This document shows, piece after piece, positions 36,301 through 48,300 of a stretch of 64,000 nt of DNA. Under the pieces are notes generated by a model. The model searched no databases. It was not told where the DNA came from and was given only the letters and a program-made list of their open reading frames with translations. The DNA lies in the NCBI RefSeq assembly GCF_963082655.1, contig NC_081552.1, positions 196,120,598 to 196,184,597 on the forward strand, given 5' to 3'. The stretch is from Stomoxys calcitrans. Its lineage: Eukaryota; Arthropoda; Insecta; Diptera; Muscidae. Each line of letters opens with the position of its first letter. Position 1 is the first letter of the stretch. The position numbers and the translations under genes are program-made.

Positions 36301-39300
36301 GCAGTTGCGGCCGAGGTTAATACAAGACAAGGTAATAGCTAAAGTTTTTTTTTAAGTCTTTCTTTAAAATTTTCTCCAAGAAATGCTATTTGAGGAAAAG
36401 AAAAATCCTATCCCTTTCACTCCTCCCTCAAATCAAATTTAGGCAAATCCCAAGTTACTTGTCCCTCTGGTGCTTCCGGGCTCTATCCTCATCCCCTTGA
36501 TTGCTCAAAATTTCTGCAGTGTGCTAATGGGGTGACCTACATTCAGGATTGTGGACCTGGTACGGCTTTTGATCCTGTACACCAGGTTTGCGATTTCAAG
36601 GAAAAGGTGAATTGTGGTGTTTCGGTCACCACCACTTCCGGAGTTTCACATGCTGCGGGGCACACCACTTCCGAGGTTTCACATTCCGGCAGATCCTATG
36701 CGGAACACCACAAATGGACAGAGTATGAAAGCGATAATCAGCACATTGATTGTCCCAATGATGTATCAGGTTTATATCCCCATCCTCACGATTGTGAGAA
36801 ATTTCTACAGTGCTCCAATGGCCTGACCTATATACAGAGCTGTGGCCCAGGTACCGGTTTCGATAGCGTTCGTTTTGTTTGTGACTACAAGGAAAAGGTA
36901 CAGTGCGGTTCGGGTAGCATCTGGGGTACCACAGCATCTGAACAGGGTCGTGAGTTGACATTTTGGTTTTTAACAAAGGGGCTTTTTTTGTGCTTAAGGG
37001 GTGCTTTTATATAATGCATGGCCTTGGTGATTTTATTTGCTGAAAGTTTTATGATTTTTATATTTTTGTAAAATCCTTAATTTTAAGAAAAATCTCAGAA
37101 AATTCAACAATAGATACAAATTTTCGACGAAAGGTTTTTAATCAGACAATCATTAATCGACTTGTTTAGCGTTTGTGCTAGGTAATTTTGGGCAAAGCAT
37201 CAATGTTTTTGGGTCAATATGTTGAAATTCGGTTTTTAGTATACTCCAAAATACGAATTTGGTCATACCGCTTATAATACCTCTAAATATTGGACTAAAA
37301 ACCAATAAGGTATATATTAGAGTGTCCCAAAAAATAAAAGAAGTATTTTTTGAAACGCATACACTCCATTTTCCTCCCCCTTACCCTAATTTTCAGAAAC
37401 GCCAGATCTCGGAGATAGGTGGTGCGATTTAAGCGACATTTTGTGTGCTCTCATATAGTACCCCAAAAATAAAAATTTCGGATGGGGTACTTAGTGGGGC
37501 CCCACCCTAAAACCTACCAAACATATATTTAGACCAATCACGACAATATGGGACTCAAATGAAAGGTATTTAGGATAAGAAAACGTATCTGATATCCATT
37601 TGTCGAACCAAGTACTAGGGGGACCACCCCAACCTCTAAAACACCCCTAAATTGGAAATATTTACCGAGCATGGCAATATGGGACTCAAATGAAAGTTAT
37701 TTGCGAGTAGAATACGAATCTGATATCCAAATGTGGGACCACGTTTCTGGGGGTCAACCCCTTCCCCAAAACACCCCCCAAACAGGACTTATTTACTGAC
37801 CATGAGAATATGGGGCTTGAATAAAAGGTATTTGAGTGGGGCTTAAATAAAAGTTATTTGAGTGTAGAATTCGAATCTGATATCCAAATATGAGACCAAG
37901 TGTTTGGGGGGCCGCCTCTCCCCAAAAACCTCCCCCAAAGGGGACAAATTAACGACCATAACAATATGGGCCTCAAATAAAAGGTCTTTGGGAGTAAATC
38001 ACGAATCTAATATCAATATTCGGGAAAAGTGTCTATGGGGCCACCCCACCCCCACAACGCCACCCAAATAGAAGTTTTTGCTGACCATTGCAATATGAGG
38101 CTCAAATAAGAGGGTTTTTAGAGTAGACCACGAATCCGATAAATATTTTCAAGGCCAACTCACTAAGTGGCCGTCCATCCCCCTAAACACCCTCCAAGCC
38201 GGTCATGTTGACCGACTATGAAAATATGGGGCTCAAATGAAATCTCCCGATTTGAATTCTTGAGCCCCTGGAAGCCTCAATTTTCGTCCGATTTGGCCGA
38301 AATTTTGCATATAGTGTTCTGTTATGACTCTCAGCAACTGTGCCATGTGCGGTCCAATTCGGTCTATAACCAGATGTAGCTAAAATATTTAAACAGAATC
38401 CATGGTGGTGGGTTCCCAAGATTCGGCCCGGCTGAACTTAGCACGCCTTTACGTGTTTTAGGCTAATGACTTCAAAAGTTGCAATTAGGCACAATTAATT
38501 CTTGTGTAATATGATGTCAGGATATGTGGGTGTAGAAAATTTGCCATAAATATATTTAAGTAAATTAAATTATTTTTATTTGAAGTTTTTCGCAACTAAA
38601 AACAGAATACCCTGGTACAAGGGGAGGTGTTTTTAATCCTCTTCGTTTCGTTTTCAAACTGATTTAATTTGTGTAAATTTTTAGCAGAATCCACGATGAT
38701 AGATTTTCCTTAGATTTGGTCTAACTCTGTAAGCTTTAACAATGTTTATATTATTGGTTGCATTGCATAACTATTTTTATTTTATTGCTAGTCTTCTTTA
38801 AACGCTTTCGCTTTTTATGCTTTTAGCTTAGTCTGCTTTTGTTTCCCGCTTCTTTGCTTGCATGCATATTCTGCTATTGGTTCCATACTATCTTGTTTTT
38901 ATATATTTCCCCTCCCTGCTTAGATACCCAGCATAGTACATCTACCTCTTCGTCATCGGCCGCTGGCCATAATGATTTACCACACAATGCCGATATTTTA
39001 TGTCTGGGTGGAATTACGGGTCTCTTCCCCTATCCCTTCGATTATACCAAGTTTATTAATTGCAAAAATGGCAATACGGCCATACAGAACTGTGTGCAAG
39101 GCACTGCCTTTAGTATATCGAAAGGCTATTGTGAATCCTTGGATCAAATACTGAAAATAGATCATGTCATGTACATTGTGTCAGAAGTCAGCTATGAATA
39201 CTGTAAGTACCAAATGTTGGGTTATAAGTGACGTTAACCATTGTTTATGCGTATTGTAGCTCAAACTCTTATTACTTGCCCACCCGGTACCGAGGGCATC

Positions 39301-42300
39301 CACTTGTATCCCTTCGATGCTGAGAAATATGTGAAATGTGTGCGCAGCCAAATGGAAGTGGTTTCATGTTCCCCGGCCCAGGTCTTTAGTGTGACCAGGC
39401 GTACCTGTCTACCTCTCAGCCAGGTGCTAAAATCCGAAAGAGTTCGTTTGCTAAGCGAATTGCAAAAGTCCAATAATGCCTATCGTAATGTGGAAGAGCA
39501 TTTCGATGCTAATACCATGGTTTATTGTCCTGTGGGACTTAGCGGTTCCTATCCCCATCCTTTCGATGGTTCCAAGTACATAACATGTGCTGGAGGCCGT
39601 TTGATTTGTGAATCTTGTGCCTCGGGCAAGGCATTTAGTTTATCTCGCAAACAGTGTGACATGATAGAGGAATTGGAACGAAAAGATCGTGTGCCTCAGG
39701 CCCAAATGTCATATGGCCAGGAATGGTCTTCGGGTATAGCCCACATGGAAACAACTTATGGGTCAGGTGAGACTTCAAAGGCTTTGAAATAATTTTTTGG
39801 AATATTAAATGAGTTTTATTTTGTTTTGATTCTCAGTTGATGGTCTTACCTATCTAATGTGTCCCCCTGGTTTGAATGGCTATTTCCTGCATCCATTTGA
39901 TTGTACCAAATACATAGAGTGTTCGAATGGTGTTACCAATATCGATACTTGTGCTAATGGGGCTGTTTATAGCATTTCTCGCAAAGAGTGTATTCCCAGG
40001 GATAGAGTGGAAGCCTTTGATCGTGTGGAGTACTTAACAACCACCCAACATGAATTCTCCAATGAGCATGTACTACAAGCGGGTAAGTGGATGGATTGAG
40101 TTTTCTAAACAACAACTTTGGTAGAAGTTATAGCGCAGCTGATCAGCTACGGAGAAGAACAACACACAAAAGTACTTCCTGCTATCGAAAAACAGCACAT
40201 TTAAAATAAACACTATTTTCTAATATTCAATGCAAGCCTTTGTACTTTTAAATATCCTAAGAATGGCCCCCCACCATCATATTCATAAGAACGAGTGTGT
40301 ATGACACATGTTTATACCAATTTAGGGTAGAAAAGGTTACATGAACAGAATATGGTCTTCGCTTTTCTACTCAAGATGCTCAGATTTTTACTTTCCTTTG
40401 GCTTCCATATAGCATTGAAGCATAAACAATCAAATGACAATCATGAAGTTTTATCAAACCAAGTCTGTGACGCTGGCAACTAGAGCTGGCAAAATATCGA
40501 TGGTAATATCGATACTATCGATATTTAATTTTTTGTCTGAATATCGATTGATATTTTTCCAATGAATGTTATCGCAAAAGTTAAATTTTTTGGAAAATTA
40601 AACAAAAATAAGCAATCCGACATTGAAAGCATCCTTTAATATAGGTTGCGCCTATAGAGGGCGCAATTTTAATCCGATTAGGCTAGCATTTTGTACCATG
40701 ATTTCTCCAACTGACTTTATTAACCTTGGTTTTATTTGGTCTTTGCATTGATATTGCTTCTATATAATGGCTGGTACTATGTTCGTTTTTCACCGTTGAA
40801 AACCAATTTTTTCGCGATAACTTTGATTAAATAATAATTTTATTAAAAATTTTTATATGTAACGAGGGAATGTCATGCTGAATGAAATCGGCAAGTTGTT
40901 TTGCTTTAAAAACTATTATCTAAAAAAGTAATCGGCGAAAAGTATTACGAAAGGCGAATATAGTACCAGCCTTAAATCGATCTCCAGATTTTTACTTCTC
41001 ATTCTCCGATAGTATCGATACTTTCGATATTTATCATTAAAACTATCGAAAATATCGAATGTTGCGATTATCGATAGTTTGTTGGCAACATTGCCTAGCA
41101 ATCCACCGAAGTAAAGTTTCCAATCGTCGCCTCGATTATTCAACGAAGGTATGACCTGCTCATATCTCCTATCAACTCTGCCTTCGCCTTAAGGCCCACT
41201 GGTTGTCTCATACTCACTTTTTATGAACATGAGAGGAACATTAATGCAATGCCCATGACAATCCACAGTGTGAGAAAATCAAAAAAAAAAAAAAAAAAAA
41301 AATACTAAAAAATATGCCGAGTGAGAACGGGTAGAGATATCTCTTTGGAATTTAAAGTGGTTACAGCTGAGATGTTGGCGAAATTGTGCCTTACTTCTTG
41401 GGAATGAGTGATGATCTCATCGTCTGCTCCCTACTCATTTGGCTGCATAGACTTTACTATCTAATGTTTTTTCATATAAGGTTCTTTGCCTATCCTAGTC
41501 TTCCGAATCGGTAATGGTTCCATCGTCGAGTCCCAGTACGTTAGGCTGTATTGAGCTTCCCGTCCCTGTACTGCCTGATGTTTCTATACTAGGATTTTTG
41601 CCTATCTTAGTCTTACAAATCTTAATTAAATGGGCTTCTTGGGAGTAGGTGATGGTACCATCGTCGGCTTCCTGTTCGTTAGGCTGCCTCTGCACTGCCT
41701 GATGTTTCTATATTTGGATCTTCACCTATCCTAGTCTTCCGAATCTTGAAGTCGGTGATGTTCGTTATGATGTTAGTCGGATCCTTGTTCGTTAGGCTGT
41801 GTTGTATCCCTCGCCTCTGCACTGCCTGTTGTTTAAGTACTAGAATCTTTACTTATCCTAATCTTCCCAATATTGAGAGAGATGGTGATTGTCTCGTCGT
41901 CAGCCCCCTGTTTGTTGGGCGGTATTGTGTCATGTGCCACTGCACGGCCTGATATCTCAATATGCGGATTTTTTCCTATCCTAGTTTGCCCAATCTTGAA
42001 AAAGACAGCCTTGCTCCCGTAGTGCGCTATGCCTTTAGTCTTAGGCAAGCTTGTCACGGAGTCTTGATCAATGCCAACCACAAGGAGAGTTTCTTCCTCC
42101 TTCTCCAACCTGTGGAAAACCTCCCACTTCTCTGCGACCAATTTTTGGTTTTGCTTGCCCAAGAATCCCAACATGCGTTCCGTCGCAAATTTGCTGACCC
42201 ATCCTTTGATGACGACTGTCGCCTTTATGAGCTGGGGGATGTCCATCTTTCTCATCAGGTCGAGCTTCTCGCTCTTCCAGGGAGCGTGGATATCTCCGAC

Positions 42301-45300
42301 AAGCTGTTTGACGGTGTCAATACATTCCGCCGACGCAAAACACAGCCTAAAGATGGCACCTCTATACTTGCAGCTCATAATTTGTAGAGGGTGGACCCTC
42401 TACAAAGTTCCATACAAATGTAAATTTTGCCCATGAACATTTCACTTAGGAACAGGGGCAAACTTCTCACATATCAATGAGTGCAGTCCGATTCATGTTT
42501 AAGCTCAATGATAAAAAGGAGGTCTCCTTTTTATAGCCGATTCCGAACGGCGTGCCGCAGTGCGACACCTCTTTGGAGAGAAGTTTTAGATGGCATAGTA
42601 CATCACAAATGTTACCAGCATTAGGAGGGGAAAACCACCGCTGAAAATTTTTCCTGATGATCTCGCCGGGATTCGAACCCAGGCGATCAGCGTTATAGGA
42701 GGACATGTTAACCTCTGCGCTATGGTGGCCAGTACAAAGTTCCATACATGTCATGAATCCTACTGGATGCACTGCCGATATTGATGCCTGCACAACTCAG
42801 CTCATCTCTGTTGTGCTTCCATGCCACTCTGGCGTAAGAGGGTGGTTCCTTACCATTCTCAGCGTCCATCTTTCCCTTCCGTGCTGGTTGTGGTCTCCTT
42901 TTGGAAGTCACAGTCCTCCATGAAGACTAAGGGGCCGTGCGCGCTTCGTTCGTTCCTGCTCCGACTTTGTCTAACTCCACAGGGCACTGTCTGGAGTCTC
43001 CCTTGCGGTAGGGCTGGCTTGGTTTTTCCAGAGTACTAGCAAGCGGGGAGCTCTTTTTCTTCTTCAGCATTTTAGCAGTGCTATGCTCTTCGATAGATCT
43101 GATTCTCTTTCTAGCTTACATAGAAGTTCTTAGAACTTCTTCCTTCCAGCTTGAAATTTTGCACAAATAATTCTTATTAGTGTAGGTCAGTTGGGATTGT
43201 AAATGGGCCATATCGGTCCATGTTTTTAAAAGGCTGTCATCTTAATCGAACTTGTATCTTGACTTCTTGTGCCACTAGAGAGCGCAATTATTATCCGATT
43301 TGACTGAAATTTTGCGTGAAGTGTTTTGTTTTAACTTCCAACACCTACGTTAAGTATGGCCCAAATCGGTTTATAACCTGATATAGCTCCCATGCAAACC
43401 GATCTTGGATCTTGATTTCTTGAGCAGCTAGAGGGGCGCAATTATTGCCCGACTTGGCTTTGCACGAATTGTTTTGTTATGACTCCAACAGTTGTGCTAA
43501 GTATGGTATAAATCGGTTCACAACCAGATATAACTCCCATATAAACCGATCTCCCGATTATAGAGGGCGCAATTCATATCCGATTTTACAGATCTCCCAC
43601 TTTGGTCTCCAACAGCCTAACCAAGTATGGCCCCAATTGGTTTATAACTTGGTATAGCTCCAATAGCATATCAATTCTTATGTATTATCATTTGTTTGCC
43701 TATAAGAAGATATCGGGCAAAGAACTCGGCAAATGCGATCCATGGTGGAGGGTAGACCCGGCTTAGCACGCTTTAATGTTGGTACCACCCCACGAAATCT
43801 GTGTGTTAAGTCAGGAACTTTTTTTTATTTTCAGATCGTGATCTTGGCATTAGTTGTGGACCTGGAACATATGCCACTTATCCACATCCACAGGATTGCC
43901 ACAAATTTATGCGTTGTGCCAATGGCCGCATTGCAGAAGAAAACTGTCCAGCCGGTCAAGTGTTTAGCATACAAAGAGGTTTGTGTTACAGGGAAAATGA
44001 AGTATCTCAACAGGATCGCAGCTCATACAGCCGAGGTGGAGTGGTGCAAGGACAAAGTCACTATAGCTCTGGCGTGGCTATAGGTGGAGGTGGCACCATA
44101 ACCACATCCACAACTACAACTAGCAACTCGGGAAACAACTACCAACAGAGTGGAGGAGCAGGATATTCCACTCAAACGACAAGTATTGGTTGCCCAACAA
44201 ATGCCAGTGGACGCTATCCTCATCCCACGGATTGTACCAAATTCGTAATGTGTTCGAATGGTGTGGGCACTGTACAAAGTTGTGGACCGGGTACAGCCTG
44301 GAATCAAGCCATGGAGGTGTGTGATTTTAAAGAAAAAGTCAATTGCTCACCAACCGGTTCAGTGGGGGTTAGGAAGCAGCGTAAGTCGATTTAACGAAGG
44401 ATGTGTTTATTCTTTCTTTTTTTAATCTTTGTTTTCTCTTAAGCCGAAATTACTTGTCCTCCTGGATTTGAAGGCTTGTATATGCATCCCTACGATTGGC
44501 ACAAGTATCTAAGCTGTACCAATGGCATAACTCATATAATGGATTGTGGTCCCGGCACCGTGTTTAGTGTAACACGAAAGATTTGTGATCTTGAGCAGAA
44601 TGTTGGCAACACCGATCGTTGCAATAACGGAGTTTATAGCAGTGATTATGACTACAGCTATAGTCAAAGTAAGTATAGAAGGGGTTTTAATAAGGCTAAA
44701 CTCTCAAAATTGCAAAAATTTGCGAAAAAAAAAATTGCAAATTTGCCCATGAACATTATGGAGCACCGGGGATACTTCTTCCATATCAATGAGTGCTGTC
44801 CGATACAAGTTTAAGCTCAATGACAAGAGACCTCCTTTTTACTGCCAAGTCCAAACGGCTTTTCGCAGAGCGACACCACTTGGTAGAGAAGTTAACATGG
44901 CTTATTACCAAAGGTAAATACCTAACAGATGTCGCCAGCATTAGGAGAGTAAAACCACCGCTAAACATTTTTATACTCTCCACCATAAGATAAGGAAGTT
45001 AACTAATTTCGTCATTCTATTTGCAAAACCTGGAAATATTTGTCTAAGATCCCATAAAGTATATATATGATCGTCATGACACCTTAAGTCCATCTGGGCA
45101 TGTCCGTCCGACCGTCCCTCCGTCTGTCTGTCGAAAGCCCACTAACTTTAGCAGGAGTAAAGCTAGGCGCTTTAAATTTTGCACCAATACTTCCTATTAG
45201 TGTAGGTCGGTTGGGATTGTCAATGGGCCATATCGGTCCATGTTTCGATATAGCTCCCATATAAAACCGATTTTGGATCTTGACTTCTTGAGCCACTAGA

Positions 45301-48300
45301 GGGCGCAATTCTCATCCGATTTGGCTGAAAGTTTGCATGAGGTGCTTTGTTATGACTTTGAAAAACTTTGCTAAGTTTGGTGCAAACCAGTCCATAACCT
45401 GATATAGCTGGCATATAAACCGATCTGGGATCTTGACTTTTTGAGCCACTAGAGGGCGCAGTTCTTATGCGATTTGGCTGAAATTTGGCATGGGTGCTTT
45501 GTTATGACTTCCAAAAGCTGTGCTAAGTATGATTCAAATCGGTTCATAACCTGATATAGCTCCCATATTAACCGATCTCCCGATTATACTTCTGAAGCCT
45601 CTAGAGGGCGCAATTCTTATCCAATTTGGCTGAAAGTTTGCATGAGGTGCTTTGTTATGACTTCCAAAAACTGTGCTAAGTTTGGTACAAATCAGTCCAT
45701 AAACTGATATAGCTGTCATATAAACCGATCTGGGATCTTGACTTTTTCAGCCACTAGAGGGCACAATTCCTATCCGATTTGGCTTGCTTGAAGTATTTTG
45801 TTAAGACTTCCAAAAACTGTGCTATGTATTATTCGAATCGGTCCAAAACATGATATGGCAGCCAAATAAACTGATCTGGGGTCTTGACTTCTTGTGCCAC
45901 TAGAGGGCTCAATTCTCATCCGATTTGATTGAAAGTTAGCATGAGGTGCTTTGTTATCACTGTTAAAAACGGTGCTAAGTATGGTTCAAATTGGTTTATA
46001 ACCTGATATTGCTGCCATATAATCCGATCTGGGATCGCAACTTCTTGAGCCTCTAGAGGGCGCAATTACTATTCGATTTGGCTGAAATTTTGCATGAAGA
46101 GTTTAGTTATGATTTCCGAAAACTATGCTTAGTGTGGGTAAAATCGGTCCAGAACCTGATATGACTGCCATATATACCCATCTGTTTGCTTAGGATCTTG
46201 ACTTCTTGAGCCACTAGGGGGCACATTTCTGATCCGATTTGGCTGAAAAAAACTGTGCTAAGTATGGTTCAAATCGGTCCATAACCTGATATAGCTGCCA
46301 TATAAATCGATCTGAGGTAAATAAACTTTGCACATTGGCTTCTCCCATGCCCTTCAACATATATGTCAAATATGATGTGAATCGGTCTATAGCCTGATAT
46401 AGCTCCGATATTAACCGATCTTCCGATTTTACTTCTTGAGTTTTTAAAGAACGCAATTCTTATCCGAATTGGCTGAAATTTTACACAATAACTTCTACTA
46501 TGGTCTCTTAACTCTTTTCATTATTTATTTTTCAGCTAACAACAATCGTGATTCCAAAGCTTATGGAGCAGCTGGGAGCCAATGGTCCTATACGGGAACA
46601 ACTCAAAATCAGCCCGGCCATACACACACTTACACCCAAAGCCACCATACCAGCACCTCCACCAACACCCAACATCAGCCCACCTACACTCAAACGCATA
46701 CAACCACCAACCAACAGGTTGGGGGTGATCGCTGGACCATCATGAATCGGCCACGCCCACAGGGAGCCACATACGATCAACGGACCACAACATGGCAGCA
46801 AGGCTCGTCTGCATTTGTACCCACCCAGGAGACAAGCAATGCTTGGTCAGGCACAGCCATCAATGTAGATCAACAGTCGCCCACGCACACTGTGATCTTT
46901 GAGGAAGGATCTTTGCGGCCTGATAGTAATTATAATCACCATATCTATAGCAAGCCATTAGCACCATTACCTGGCACCGGCAGCATTTCAACATCAACGG
47001 TTGTTTATGCCCAGCCCATAGGATCGCAAGAGGCCTCCGAGGAAGTGTTCGGCTCACAAAATCCCCAACCTCATGATACCCATACCCATAATTCACACCA
47101 CTCCAACAGTCCCCACTATCATAGTCCAAATTTAGATCGCCAAAATTTTACCAGAAACATTCATTATGTGTCCTCAGGGAATCATTGGACACCCATTAAA
47201 CCAACTCCACAAGTGTTGGTGGTTAACCACCTAATGCCACCCCTACAGGGTGCTGGAACTCAAGGGGAATCACTTCAACCGCCTACCCGTGAAAGACCCC
47301 AGCAATTTTCTCCCTATCCCCAACATTCGCCAGCAAATCACAGAGGTCAAGCACCTCCAGTTAGTTCGCATGGTGATGTTCCCATTACACATTTAATGCC
47401 TCCTCTACAATCACCCCATGATTTGGGACAAAGACCTTTGCCAGAATCTGGCCAAACGGTTTCCACTGTACAAGTTAATGAGTTTCCCGCCCAGGCATGG
47501 CCTTATGACCCTAACCAATTGGATCCCTTGGTTCAATCAGGTTCACGAAAAGTTGTAACCGTAGATGAGAGCAACTTGTATGGAGGTCTTCAGCCACCAC
47601 TGCGTGGGGAGCAGGTTACAACTACCCCACGCCCTGTTCAGAATCAGCGACCCCAAATTCCCGCACCCTCTCATAGCACAACACCTTTGCCTTTGGTTCA
47701 GGGTTATCCCAAGCTTTCTAATGCCACCATACAAACATTTCCCCACCAGCCACATTACAGTAACCCCTATTCAGAGGTAGCCCATTCACATAATGCCTCC
47801 TGGGCGGGCAGAAAAATTGCCCAACAGGCAGCCATTAAACCCTCGACCCGTTTGGAAACTTCCAAAAAAACCGATCAACAACAAGCGGTTTCCCACATTC
47901 AAGTAGAGAATGAGCCCACTCGTATTGATCCCGAACAGTTACCTCTCAAAGAAGCTCTACAGCTAATGCTGAGACCCTATTTTAATCGTAGTGGCACTAT
48001 CGATGATGATACCGCCGCTAAGGCTGAGTCACACATCATGGACTTGGTTACACCCATTGATAGGTCACCCGAAGAGACTACCAGCACCACCACTCACAAT
48101 CCATTGCATGCCCCTAGCATTAGTATTGCCTCCACGACACCGCATCACGACGATGTTGAACTTATACTTGCAGGTGAACAGCATAGTTTGGTCACCACCA
48201 CCTCCACCCAACCGGGTAACCATAAGCCCAATGTCTATTATGACCTCGAACATACCACCGTAGAATCTCAACGTTCTACACAGCAAGGACACACTCATGA

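Noticed and set aside
40083..43834. A missing CBM14 exon in the long intron 6
   Set aside because: I looked for Cys-x12-14-[DC]-x5-Cys coding bounded by phase-1 splice sites and found none; the intron is filled by repeat and LINE sequence.
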